DNA from: Acanthamoeba sp. SK_2022b
Lineage: Eukaryota > Discosea > Longamoebia > Acanthamoebidae
DNA: 64,000 nucleotides
Assembly (NCBI GenBank): GCA_027943245.1
Contig: JANDJZ010000116.1
Location: forward strand, 1 to 64,000
Direction: 5' to 3'
The position numbers were made by a program, and so were the translations under genes. The notes under the pieces are model-generated. The model did no database searches. It had not been told where the DNA came from and worked only from the letters and a program-made list of their open reading frames with translations. Positions 37,101 to 48,317 of the stretch are shown piece after piece. Position 1 is the first letter of the stretch. Every line of letters starts with the position of its first letter.

Positions 37101-40100
37101 ATCTCGGTACGTGCATATGCAATCCAGGCTGGACCGGCGACCGATGCGAGTATGCAGCGACTTCCACCGACTCCTTGGCCATCGGTCTCGGTACGTCTCT
37201 ACTGCGCCTGAGGTCAGTCTACTTCGTAGTGACAACGGAGAACGGGTTGGGGGCGGCACAGGAGTGGGACTCTCCGTCGGCCTGCTGGCCGTGTGTATGG
37301 TTGGTCTGCTGGTGGCGCTTGTTGTACTGGCGGCGAGGAGGAAGAGGGTGGAGAGGGACGAGTGGGAGGTGGACCTGGAGCACGAGATCGAGCTGGGGGC
37401 CGTGCTGGGCACGGGCGGGTTCGGCGAGGTCTATCGAGCCACGTGGAAGGGCACCGAAGTGGCTGTGAAGAAGATGGTCGTTGCATCGTCGGATCGCAAC
37501 ACCAAGGAGATGGAGAAGAACTTCCGCGATGAGGTACCCAGTCTCCCCTTCCTCCTGGGCCCTATCTGGGCTACTTCATCTGGGTTAGACCAACAATGGC
37601 AACAACGATGGAACAGGTGCGAGTAATGACGACGTTGCGGCATCCGAACGTGGTGCTGTTCATGGCGGCATGCACCAAGGCGCCCAACATGTGCATCGTC
37701 ATGGAGTTCATGGGCCTCGGCTCCCTCTTTGAGGTGGGTTTCTCTATGCGCACTGAAAGTTATGATTGTCGGATCTCTTTTGGTGACGTGTGCAACAGCT
37801 TCTGCACAATGAGCTGGTGCCAGAGATACCGGCAGAGCTCAAGTACAAGATGGCATACCAGGCGGCCAAGGGCATGCACTTCCTGCATTCGTCGGGCATC
37901 GTGCACCGCGACCTCAAGTCGCTCAACCTCCTCCTCGACAACAAGTGGAACGTCAAGGTTGGCACCCGCTATTACTTCTTCGCACGGGGCCCGTGCTCCG
38001 GCTTAAGCTTTCCTCCGGGGCAGGTGAGCGACTTTGGGTTGACCAAGTTCAAGGAGGACCTCAAGAAGACCGCCGCTGGACAGAATCAGCAGGGAAGCAT
38101 CCATTGGACGGCGCCCGAGATCCTCAACGAAGTTGAATCGGCCGACCCCATTCTCGCCGACGTACGACCATGCGGCCAGCTATCGATAAGGAAGGCTTGG
38201 AACTGAAAAGATGTGGCGATGTTGGCTGCAGGTGTACTCGTTCGGGATCGTGCTGTGGGAGATGCTCACGCGAGAACAGCCCTACCAGGGCATGAGGTAC
38301 GTTGCCTTTACACGTGTGCAGCCCTCTATTTAGTTAACAACATGATGCATACGCCAATGCAGTCTGGCGGCAGTGGCCGTGGCGGTCATCCGAGATGGTC
38401 TGAGGCCACAGATACCTGATGACGAGCTTGATCGGTCCGAGTTCGTAGAGCTTATTACCACGTGCTGGCATCAGGACCCCTCCATTCGGTAATCACCTCA
38501 CCTCGCCGTCGTCTCCTTTTAGTCTGCCTTATTGACAATGATGACGCATGGCCACAGCCCGACGTTCCTTGAGGTCATGACACGTCTCAGCTCAATCCTT
38601 GGCGATTCCAGCGTACGTGCCTCATTCAAGTTGACTGCTGCAGCGATTTGGAATCCACCTCACTCCGGCCATCTTGGGGGTTCAAACACTCAGCTCGGCA
38701 GCCACAACACAAAGAGCTCCATGTCGTCATCCAGTGGCAAGGCCGACTGGTCCCTTCCATCGTACGTTCCTCTTCGCCGAGGTGAACCCTGGACATCAAC
38801 ATGGATCTGAAACGCCGAATACCATTGCAGGATGGCCACCGGGGCGAGCTTGTCCCGGACGTCCTCGTCATCCTCTAGTTCGGCCACGAAGATCCACCGC
38901 CCTGATGTGTCGGGCCCCGGCGCGAAGATTCCCACAGGCGACCACGTGACGGTCGTGTTCACCGACATCGCACGCGCCGCCTCCCTCTGGGAGTTCAACG
39001 CCGAGGCCATGCGCGACGCCACCCTCCTCCACAACCAGCTCCTCCGGTACCTCCTTCCTTCTTTCCCACTATCCGCCGACTCGCATGCGCCACCCACTCA
39101 CTCGAGCTAAACTGTATCGACGCCTCGTATTGTGGCGCATTGTGGTTGTGACCCCTACGCAGATCGGTGCTGAAGGAACATGGAGGCTATGAGGCGGCGG
39201 CGTTCATCATGCGCGACCGCAACAGCGGAGAGGGCTCCTTCTGCATGGCCTTTGCCGACGTGCGCAACGCCCTCGCCTGGTGCGCCGACGTCCAACAGCG
39301 CCTCCTCGGCCTCGACTGGCCCGCCGCGCTGCTGGCCCACGCCGGCGCCGGCGAGGAGTGGGGCCAAGCCGACGAGCGGATGGTGTTCCGCGGACTGCGC
39401 GTGCGCATGGGCATGAACGTGGGGAGCGTGCGCACGGTCAAGGATGCCATGACGCGCCGCGTCGAGTACGTCGGTCCCGCTGTGAACACCGCAGCAACAA
39501 TCACGGCACTGGCCCACGGCGGGCAGGTGGTGCTCTCGCAGTCGACCATGGACCGACTGAACCACTTGACTGGCGGTGGCGACGACGCGGAGGAGCAGCA
39601 CGGGGCCAAGGGGCGCAATAGGTTCCACAGCCTGGGCCGGTTCGAACTGCCGGACCAGCCCTCCGGTACTGCCCCACAGAGACTCGAATGGAGCCTGGCG
39701 GGCTGACATGGCTATGTTGTGGGTTTGGGCGAGCCAGGAACGAGGCTTTACGAATACAAGATCGAGGGACTGGAGGCCCGCTTCTTTGGTGGAGTGGCCA
39801 AGACCAAGCGACAACCGAGCGAGGACGGAGATCAAGAGGGGTGCAGCAGCGACAGCGGAAGTGACAGCGGGCACTACGACGGGGATCGTGAAACGGCGCT
39901 GCAGAACGTGGTGGGCGAGGGCATGATGTTCAAGGAGGACAACTTCCTCACCTCGGCCAACCTGTGTCGCTGGATCATCGACTTCAACGACATCCAGCTC
40001 GGCAAACAGGTTCGTTCCATGGTTCTGGCTAAACTATGTGTCGCGAAGGTGTTGACGATGAATGTGGCGGGGACCGTGAGAGCAGGTGGGGATGGGCTCG

Positions 40101-41072
40101 TACGGGCTGGTGTTCAAGGGTCGCTGGAAGGGCGTCGAGGTGGCGGTCAAGCGCTTCGTGAAGCAGAAGCTCGACGAGCGGAGCATGCTCGGGTTCCGCG
40201 CGGAGATGGCCTTCCTCTCCGAGCTTCACCACCCCAACATCGTCCTCTTCATCGGTGAGCCCCCCCTCCTTTACCTACTTATCTGCCCCACCACCACCGA
40301 TAATTCGCATGTTGTATCATGTGCTGATCAAGTCCTTGGATGGAGCAGGAGCGTGCGTAAAGTCACCCAATCTGTGCATCGTGACCGAGTTCGTCAAGCA
40401 GGGCTCCCTCCGCGACCTCCTCCACAACAACACCAGCGGAGTAAAGCTGGATTGGGGGCGACGCATAGGCATGCTGCGGTCGGCAGCGGTGGGCATCAAC
40501 TACCTCCACTCGCTTCAGCCCGTGATCGTCCATCGTGACCTCAAGCCCTCCAATCTTCTCGTACTACTCCCTATCCACCATACCGCGTCTCCTGCTTGAA
40601 ATCAAGCTTATGGCATTGTTGTGGACATGTTCTGATAACTGTCCAGGTGGATGAGAACTGGAACGTGAAGGTGGCCGACTTTGGCTTCGCTCGCATCAAG
40701 GAGGACAACGCGACGATGACCAGGTGCGGCACGCCGTGCTGGACGGCGCCAGAGATCATCCGCGGTGAGGGCCACTACTCAGAGAAGGCCGATGTGTACA
40801 GCTTCGGCATCATCATGTGGGAGGTGGTGACGAGGAAGCAGCCCTTCGCGGGCCTCAACTTCATGGGCGTGTCGTTGGACGTGCTCGAGGGCAAGCGGCC
40901 GCAGGTGCCGAGCGACTGTCCTCACGCGGTGGCCAAGCTCATGGCCAAGTGCTGGCACGACAAGCCCGCCAAGCGACCCTCCATGGACGACGTCGTCGCC
41001 TTCTTCGACCGTCTATGCGCCTTGTCCGGCGCCGGTGCCGCCGATGTCGAGCGAACTATGACTTCTGTCTAG
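34171..41072 (+). CDS. Receptor 2: tandem paralogue (PstS-like x2, EGF, TM, TKL kinase, cyclase-like, TKL kinase)
   Basis: Twenty-four exons read by eye sum to 5,034 bases: 1,677 residues in frame. Approximate order: signal peptide 1-24, PstS-like module 1 24-352, module 2 353-680, EGF 690-740 (CSNQGTCAQDLGTCICNPGW), membrane span 748-770 (GLSVGLLAVCMVGLLVALVVL), kinase 1 790-1056 (GTGGFGEVY, VAVKK, HRDLKSLN, SDFGLTKF), Ser-rich linker, cyclase-like domain 1100-1318, acidic linker, kinase 2 1397-1670 (GMGSYGLVF, VAVKRF, HRDLKPSN, ADFGFAR, WTAPE). Both kinases keep Lys, HRD and DFG. The cyclase keeps the first metal Asp (VVFTDIA), but the NxxxR transition-state motif is NTAAT, so Arg is lost. 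The intron 35481-35553 is absent from receptor 1 at the same codon. It lies head-to-tail with receptor 1. Confidence 0.88.
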
Positions 41073-41208
41073 AACCGAAACGTCATAGAGATCCATGCTG
41101 AGAGAGGCACTACTGCCGTTTACTACGCCAGCTGCCAGGCATCGCCATCCTCAAACGCTCCAATGTACAACATTGACAAATACCCCAAGGATTGTACAGT
41201 GACATGTA

Positions 41209-41214
41209 AATAAA
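41209..41214 (+). terminator. AATAAA polyadenylation signal of receptor 2
   Basis: AATAAA, 137 bases after the stop; the convergent gene on the minus strand ends at 41246. Confidence 0.6.
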
Positions 41215-41245
41215 GTGTATTACCATCCCTCGTTGCGATGATGCA

Positions 41246-42840
41246 TTAGTTGCATGGCCCCCAGAAAGTAGCACACCACGAACTCCAGAACGCGCTGTGA
41301 TTGGCCGCGAAGAAAGTGATCAATTCCTCACACGCACAGACTGATCTCACTGCGATAAAGTACGTTTGTTGCAGACTTACCTTGTAGGTGTCGCGGTAGG
41401 CCCAGGTGATGGAGAGGAAAGTAAGGAAAGTAGCCGTGCTGATCTGGCGATCTCCGCTGTAGCTCTCCTGCTGCAAAACTACCGGCTCTTCGGCTTCCGT
41501 CAGCAAGACATCTACCGTTTTCTGTTCGACGTTTTCTTCCCTTTCGTTATTGGCTCCTCCTTCTTGATGTTGGTGTTGCTTGCGATCTCTCTCATCTTGG
41601 GCGCGCTCACCATCCGACCCTGCGCTCGGACACGTTGGAATGCTGGAATGTGTCGGCGAGTTAGGGGGCACGCTGGTGGTCTGCGTACCAGAGACGTCCC
41701 ACTCCCAGCTAAGCACGCTTTGCGTCGACGCGTGGTCGTCGGTCTGCTTCAGGGAGGCGTCCATCTCTCGCTCCTTTTCGTGCAACCTCTCGAGCGCCTC
41801 ATCCAGGACGGCTCTCTGCCTCCGGTACTTCTTCTTCAGGGTCCGGCATTCGTTGGAGATGGAGATGATCTCGCTCTGTGTCTCCTTCAGCGAGTCCTTG
41901 AGACACTGCTCGATGTGGTCGCTGATGAAGTCGAACTGTCGCGACAGACAAAGAGCGTCAGGCTACTAGTCTTCCAATGTCACAATACGCCAGCCACTGC
42001 TGAGGAGAGCATCAGCGCACCTCGAGGAACGCCGACGCCTTTCGCGACAGAGTGCGGAATTGGTCGGCCTCTTCGCCCACCCACTTGGACGAGATGTACA
42101 TCTGGTTATGTTTGAGGGGGGGAGTTGCACGTTAACCGATTTGTCAGGTTGCAGCTGAACGCACGACTGACCTGAAGAATGGGGTTGCTGTTCCAGTAGA
42201 ATTTGAGGCACGGGTGGAGCACGAGGCCCACCTGGGCGCACACGACCTCGTCAGGGTAGTCGGCGAGGGAGAGCCTCGCCTTGTAGAGCTTCCTGTAGCC
42301 TGCGCCATGCGGCTGCATCGCCAGAAAGGAAGGAGTGTCAGCTAGCTGCACGGGATTGGGGTGCATGGAGGTGGTGTACCTCGATCAAGTAGAGCTTGAG
42401 CGACTTCTTGCTCTGGCGCTTGGCCGCGGCTTGAAGATGTCGACGCTTCATGGTGGTGGTGAAGGAGACCTTGCCCTCCCGCCTGCCCAGCCACGTCACC
42501 GTCGCTCCCTGCCAACCACAATAAATGAAACCACATGAAAAAATGAACAAAAAAAGGACAGGCGTACCTCTACAGGCTTAGGCGTGGTCTGTCCCTTCAG
42601 CTTGTTGGTGACCCCCCACGCTTGCTTCCATGCTGTGGGTGGGTAATGAGCACAGACCACAAGAAGAATGATTGAACAGAGAGGAGGGGGCACACCGATA
42701 AGAATGGTCTTGCCCTTTTCGAGCTCGGGCAGGCCGTTCACAGAGTGGAACCGAACTTCGTAACGGATGTCGATCGGGCTGACGCTCTCGGGGACGGAGC
42801 CTCTGAACGATGGCACGCACCTGCCCACCGCCTTGTGCAT
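41246..42840 (-). CDS. NT-C2 domain protein with coiled coil and hydrophobic C-terminus
   Basis: Start ATG 42840 (MHKAVGRCVPSFRGSV). The first half fits the N-terminal C2 (EEIG1/EHBP1-type) pattern over several exons: IDIRYEVRFHSVNGLPELEKGK, AWKQAWGVTNKLKGQT, ATVTWLGRREGKVSF, SLKLYLIE, HGAGYRKLYKARLSLADY, and VGLVLHPCLKFYWNSNPIL. Then MYISSKWVGEEADQF leads to a helical, probably coiled-coil stretch (DHIEQCLKDSLKETQSEI, RRQRAVLDEALERLHEKERE), a Ser/Gln/Glu-rich linker, and a moderately hydrophobic end (STATFLTFLSITW, ITFFAANHSAFWSSW). In other species NT-C2 proteins link membranes, Rabs or actin. The last intron (AAG/gtaagt to gag/GAATTG) is short and could be read through in frame. Confidence 0.65.
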
Positions 42841-43420
42841 TTTGCAATCGTGTGACCTCCTGCAAAGAGATATGAGCAGACGGCTGGCGCTGAGAAGGGA
42901 TGAGAGACGTTACCTGACTACCTGGTGGTTGCTCGGCGTGAATGCGAATGTCACCAGTGGTGTTTGATGTGGTTGAAGTGACAAGTGCAAATAAATAGGA
43001 TACGAAATGGACAGGTAGAAATCACGATGCAAGCTTAATCGTTTGTCCATGTCAGCCAAGCCTCCCAGTTTTCCACGCCTTCTTGCTCAGCTCACCACTA
43101 CCCTCTCCCGCGATTGTCTTGAAAGGAATCCGAAGAATTGTATGTTTAACTTGTAACGGATTTTCAACATTCCAACACCAACACTACAGCCCACGCGTCC
43201 AGCGCCCGCGCATCCACAAGCGAAAGCAGAGGTCGTGCCACACGGCACGAAGCCATCGTTGAGACGCGTGAAACACAGCATTGCCGATTCCTGAAACAAA
43301 CGGCAGATGTCAGATGACGAGAACGCATCTCCCCTACTCGGACTGACTGCACAACCTCCGCACACGACGCGCTGGCCCTGTGCCGGCGTCGGTTCAAAAC
43401 CCGCTTACCAATGATCGATA
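42841..43420. other. Intergenic, no gene supported
   Basis: A 92-residue minus ORF (43365-43087) and shorter ones occur but have no recognisable motif and no splice partner. The interval is the upstream side of the NT-C2 gene and the downstream side of the racemase gene. Confidence 0.4.
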
Positions 43421-44286
43421 TCATAGCGCGGCCTTGGCGTGGCCCACCAGCAGGCTCTCGGGCGGCGCCCCTACGGCGCCCGATTCCAGCAGGCGAGCGA
43501 CTTGGTTGGGCCCGAAGCCGTACTCGCGCAGCACCGCGCGGGTGTGCTGGCCGGCAGCCGGCGAGGCCTTGTCTCGCACGCTGTCGGCCGGCGTGCGCGA
43601 GAGCCGCGGGGCCGGTCGCGGTTCCCATCGGCCTCCCTCCGCTTCGTTTTCCTCGAGCAGACGCCTACTCGCCGCCGGTCTCACAATCAGTCGCTGCATG
43701 CACCGCACGCAGGCAACCACTTGCGCGCGCGCGCGCACGCGCACCTGTCCTTGTTGTGCTGGTGGTCCATGAGCTCGGGCAGGTCGAGCACGGGCGTTAC
43801 GCAGGCGTCGAGCCCATCGAACACGCGCGCCCACTCGTCCCGCGTGCGCGAGAGAAAGCGCTCGGTGAACCTTTGCCTGAGCTCGGGCCACCGAGACGAG
43901 TCCATCTGGTGCGGCAGCGACTCGTCCTTGTCCAACTCCAGGCCCTGGCGCCCCCCCCCCCGCCACGTATATAAGGCGACAGGCCAACGAAAGACACACC
44001 AAGCGATTGCGTGTCTTGCCTTGAGCAGGTGGCGGTAGAACTGAGGCTCGAGAGCGCCCACGGCGACGAACTTGCCTATGTGAGCGAGCGAGTGAGAGAG
44101 AGCGCGCACGCAGAAGGGAGGAGGGGGGTATCGCTTACCGTCCTTGGTGCGATAGGTCTCGTAGAAGGGAGCGCCGGAGTCGAGCAGATTGGCGCCCCTT
44201 TCGTTGCCCCACAGGCCCGTGTGGCGGTGGTTGTGCATGAATGTCGACAGGTAGGATGCGCCATCGACCATGGCCGCGTCGACCAC

Positions 44287-44361
<75 letters not shown>

Positions 44362-45229
44362 TCGGCCCGGTGTCGAGTGCTTGCACAACGCAATACAGCA
44401 CAACGGACCTGTCCCTTGCCCGACTTGGCGCGCTCGATCACGGCCAGGAGGATGCCGAGCGCGCAGAGCATGCCGCCGCCTGCAAAGTCGCCCAGCACAT
44501 TGCCCGGGAACAGGGGGCTCTCCCCTCGCCGCCCTGCGCGCAGGTCGACGTGGGCAGGTGGTGAGCGAAACGAAGGCCTGTTTGGCAACAGAGGCGGTTG
44601 GTGGACACCAAAGAGCGACAGGGCGCCAGCCACGGCGATGTAGTTGATGTCGTGTCCCGCCCGCTGCGCGTAGTAGCCGTCCTGTAGCAGCGGCGTAGCA
44701 CACAGCGCTGAGCAGAACGCAACAACGCAACGGGCGGCGATGGTGGCACGAACCTGTCCGAAGCCGGTGAGGCGAGCAAAGATGAGCCGCGGGTTGCGGC
44801 GCAGCAGCACGTCGGGCCCGAGGCCAAGTCGTTCCATCACGCCCGGCCGGAAGGGTTCAATCAGCACGTCGGCCTTCTCGGCCAGCCGCAGCAACGTGTC
44901 CACACCTGCAGGTGATTTTTGGTGCTTTTCGAATTAATGCTGAATAAAGTGTAAATTAATAAATATTGAAAATTAATTATAATAAATAGAATTTTAAAAA
45001 GAACAGTGTACAAGAGGGACCGCTTTGCGAGTGTACCTTCTGCTTTCTTGAGGTCGAGCGCCAGTGACCGTTTACCACGAGCGAGGACATCCGCGCCGCT
45101 GAGGCCACCACTGGCAGGCCACCTGTCTATACGCACCACGTCCGCACCGAAGTCGGCGAGCACCAGCCCGCAGTAGGGCACCGGTGCCAGCCCGGCAAGC
45201 TCGAGCACCTTCAGCCCCTGCAGCGCCAT
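43421..45229 (-). CDS. Alpha-methylacyl-CoA racemase (class III CoA-transferase family)
   Basis: Interconverts (2R)- and (2S)-methylacyl-CoA so that branched fatty acids can enter beta-oxidation. Start ATG 45229: [20 protein letters not shown], then [56 protein letters not shown]. The catalytic segments are visible: [14 protein letters not shown] (His) and [14 protein letters not shown] (Asp). Then [60 protein letters not shown] and the end [17 protein letters not shown]. The C-terminal AKAAL resembles the peroxisomal PTS1-like KA.L tail of animal AMACRs, suggesting peroxisomal import. One intron carries (CA)n. Its start is 87 bases from the divergent CAAX protease start. Confidence 0.9.
44290..44345. 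repeat. (CA)n microsatellite in a racemase intron
   Basis: About 28 CA repeats followed by (GA)n, inside the intron between the exons ending GKGQ and starting VVDAAMVDG. Confidence 0.95.
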
Positions 45230-45316
45230 GACTGTTCTCCTGTGCTCTTGTTGCGCAGTGGAATTTAATTTGTTTTAAACAACAAAAAATAATAACAAAA
45301 GAGGACAGTTGCTCAG

Positions 45317-46759
45317 ATGGAGGCGGGGGCTTTGTTCGATGTGTCGGGCCTGGGGGCCGTAGTCAGCTGCGCTGGCCTGGCATCATGGTTCGTGGGGAGC
45401 CTCTACTTGTGGCCCGACGCACATCGGATAGACCGCAATAGCCCCGTCGTAATCAGGCGGCGCTTCGCAAGCGTGGGTTTGGTCTGCGTGACTGCAGTCA
45501 TGTATCTCTACTTCTGGGCCAACGACGTACATCGCTGCCTTCCCCTTCCCTTCTGCAGCTAAAGATTAAATCAAAATTCGTCTTTCATTTTAAATCAGCT
45601 GCAGACTCAGGCAGGCAGACGTTGTGCTACTTGATGTCCGGATCACTAACATGACTTATCATCTTTCTCATAGCGTGACCTGGGGAAGGTGATGGAGTGG
45701 ATGGGAGTGCGAACTACCGGCGCCATTCAGGTGCCTATCGGCCTCGGGCGCGGCTGCACATGTGCCACACGCTCACTTTACGCGGTGATCGCAGGCGGCC
45801 ATCATCCCTCTCGTGCTGACGATGGTACTCTTTGCCGGTCCGCTGGCGATGAGCTACTACGACGAATGGCTGTTCCACATCAAGCGCGGCACCCTCCCCA
45901 ACTACCTGCTCGAACAGCTCAAGGCCGACGTCTCCTCCCTCATCTTCTGGCGAAACTACGTCGTGGTACCAACCTGTGTTGTGTGTGTGACCTGCGCGCA
46001 CACTCCCGCTCGCTCATGTGGTGGTGTTCGCCCACGCGCGCAGGGACCGTTCACGGAGGAGTGGGTCTTCCGTTCGTGCATGTGCCCGCTGCTCATCTGT
46101 GGTGGCTTCAGCTGGACACAGACCATCTTTCTGTCGCCTTTCTTCTTTGGCATCGGTAAGATCGCAGAGCAGCCTCCCAAGAGCTTATAAGCCTTGTGGT
46201 TGACGTTTGTCGTTCCCACAGCACACATGCATCACATCATCCAGCATCTGCACAAGCAAGGCACCGAGCTCAAGGACGCCTGGGCTGAAGTCCGTACGTT
46301 TTACCTACCCGCTCGTACAGACTATCACGGAGGAGCTTCGACCAACTGACAACAACGACAACTCGCGCAGTGTTCCAGTTGTTCTACACGACTGTGTTTG
46401 GCTGCTACTCGGCGTTCCTCTTTTTGCGAACGGGTAAGTGGGCTTCGTGTCTCCTTCAGGGGCTTCCTCGTCTCAGCTTGCTGTGTCAATGTGTATGTGG
46501 ACCAGGACACATCGTGGCTCCCTTCCTGGCCCACGCCTTCTGTAACATTATGGGGTTCCCCGCCGTAGAGGACATCCCCGGCCACGCGCACAAGGACAGT
46601 ACGTCCCTCGTCCCTGCTTCAGTGCACCACTACGTTTCTGACGCTTCGCTTCATCGATGAACAGAGCTTATCATCGCCTTTGTGGGCGGGTTGATCCTGT
46701 TCTTTGTTCTCCTCTTCCCGCTTACCACTCCTTGGCTCTACTCCTCCCCCTACGCCTGA
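45317..46759 (+). CDS. RCE1: CAAX prenyl protease 2 (RCE1-type, CPBP family)
   Basis: Cleaves the last three residues from prenylated CAAX proteins such as Ras in the ER membrane. Exons read [16 protein letters not shown] (start 45317; first exon to 45526), [130 protein letters not shown], stop 46757. The catalytic EExxxR (TEEWVFR), the FxxxH-type motif (FFFGIAHMHH) and the HxxxN motif (HAFCN) are all present. Multiple spans. It shares a very short divergent promoter with the racemase gene. The same window encodes a Ras with a CAAX end, a plausible substrate class. Confidence 0.9.
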
Positions 46760-47003
46760 ACGTGTTTGCTGACGTGGCATTCATTTTTGCCGACATAATC
46801 AAAAGAGAAAGGCTAGAGAAAACCAACTGCAATTAGTACAACAGCGGCTGGCTTGTTGTGGCAAAGAAAGAGAGAAGACCAATCGATAGAACTTGGAAGC
46901 ATCAAAGCACAACCAGCGTTTCGTCTGCTATACTTTTTTCATATCATTTTTTTTCTCCAGCATCTTATCACCTGCCTTGTACAAAAACAAAGCCACGAGC
47001 AAA

Positions 47004-48030
47004 ATGTTGGATGTGGACGTCATCCCTGGCAAATCTGTGGGCGAATTCAAAATCGGTGCGTTGTCTCGTCTTCCCCCCACCCACCCATCCGCCATCAATC
47101 CTCAACCTGTCCAAGCAACACCACGCGCCCTCTTCGCTGTGGGCTAAACGAGCCGGGTTGCCCACCCACGCAGGTATGCCCATCTCGTCCGCCATAGCCT
47201 ACATCCAAAAGAACTACAAGACCATCTCGGCCGTCGAGCTCAAGTACTGCGAAGAGGTACCCACACACCGCACTCGACGCGCGCGCGCGCAGCCACTCCC
47301 CGCTTCGTTCGGCTCGTTGCCCGTTTTGCTTACGCGGGGTGGCGCCACCCAAAAGGACCTGTTGAACACGTATCTGCTGATCGACCTGAGCGAGGAGGGC
47401 CTGCTGCTGCGGTTCGAGCCGCGCACGCAGCGGCTGCACTCGATCGAGGTGTACGACCTCACGCGCGTGGTGCTGCGCTACTGCGGCGTGGCCTTCAGCG
47501 GCCCCGACACCCTGCCCACGTTCGTCCTCATCTACGGCCGCTTCGGGCCCTCCTTCCCCGGCGAGTACAACCGCGAACGCCAGACCTACTGCCTCGACTA
47601 CCCCGTACGTGGCTCATTGTGTGTGTGTGTTGTTGTTGTGTGTGTGTGTGTGTGTTGTTCGATTGAATTCTCACGCAATCTGGTGGTGGTTGTAGGGCGT
47701 GACGTTCACTTTCCCGATTCCAAACAAGTGGAAGCACTTTGACGAAGAAGGTTTATTATTATTAATTATAGTTATTATTTGCTATTTGTTATTCTTTTGA
47801 TTGTTTGTTTTATTTGTTTGAAGTTGTTTTTGCCTGCTGGGCCACACCTCATTGTGTTGTGCCACACGCAGAGCTCCCGATCGAGTTCTCCGACGGCACG
47901 ACCCCGACGGCGGCGCGCATGGTCGTCTACCACGGCGAGAAGCGCGACACGACCATTCCCCCGCTCGACCCCAAGGCACCTCGCCCTGCTGCTTCGCACA
48001 CCCTGCTGCCTCCCAAACTCAACGCGTTCG

Positions 48031-48102
<72 letters not shown>

Positions 48103-48277
48103 CATTGTAGGAGGACTACTTTGAGGAGCTGCGCGTGCACGCGGCGCACGGCGTCAAGTTCATGAGGCGCGGCTGCCGCCTCGACTTCCAGTCCACGGCG
48201 CAGGACGTCCTCACCGAACTCGGCCGTCCCGACCGAACCTTCTACAAGCACGAGGCACGCATCTTATCCGCGCGCGC

Positions 48278-48317
<40 letters not shown>

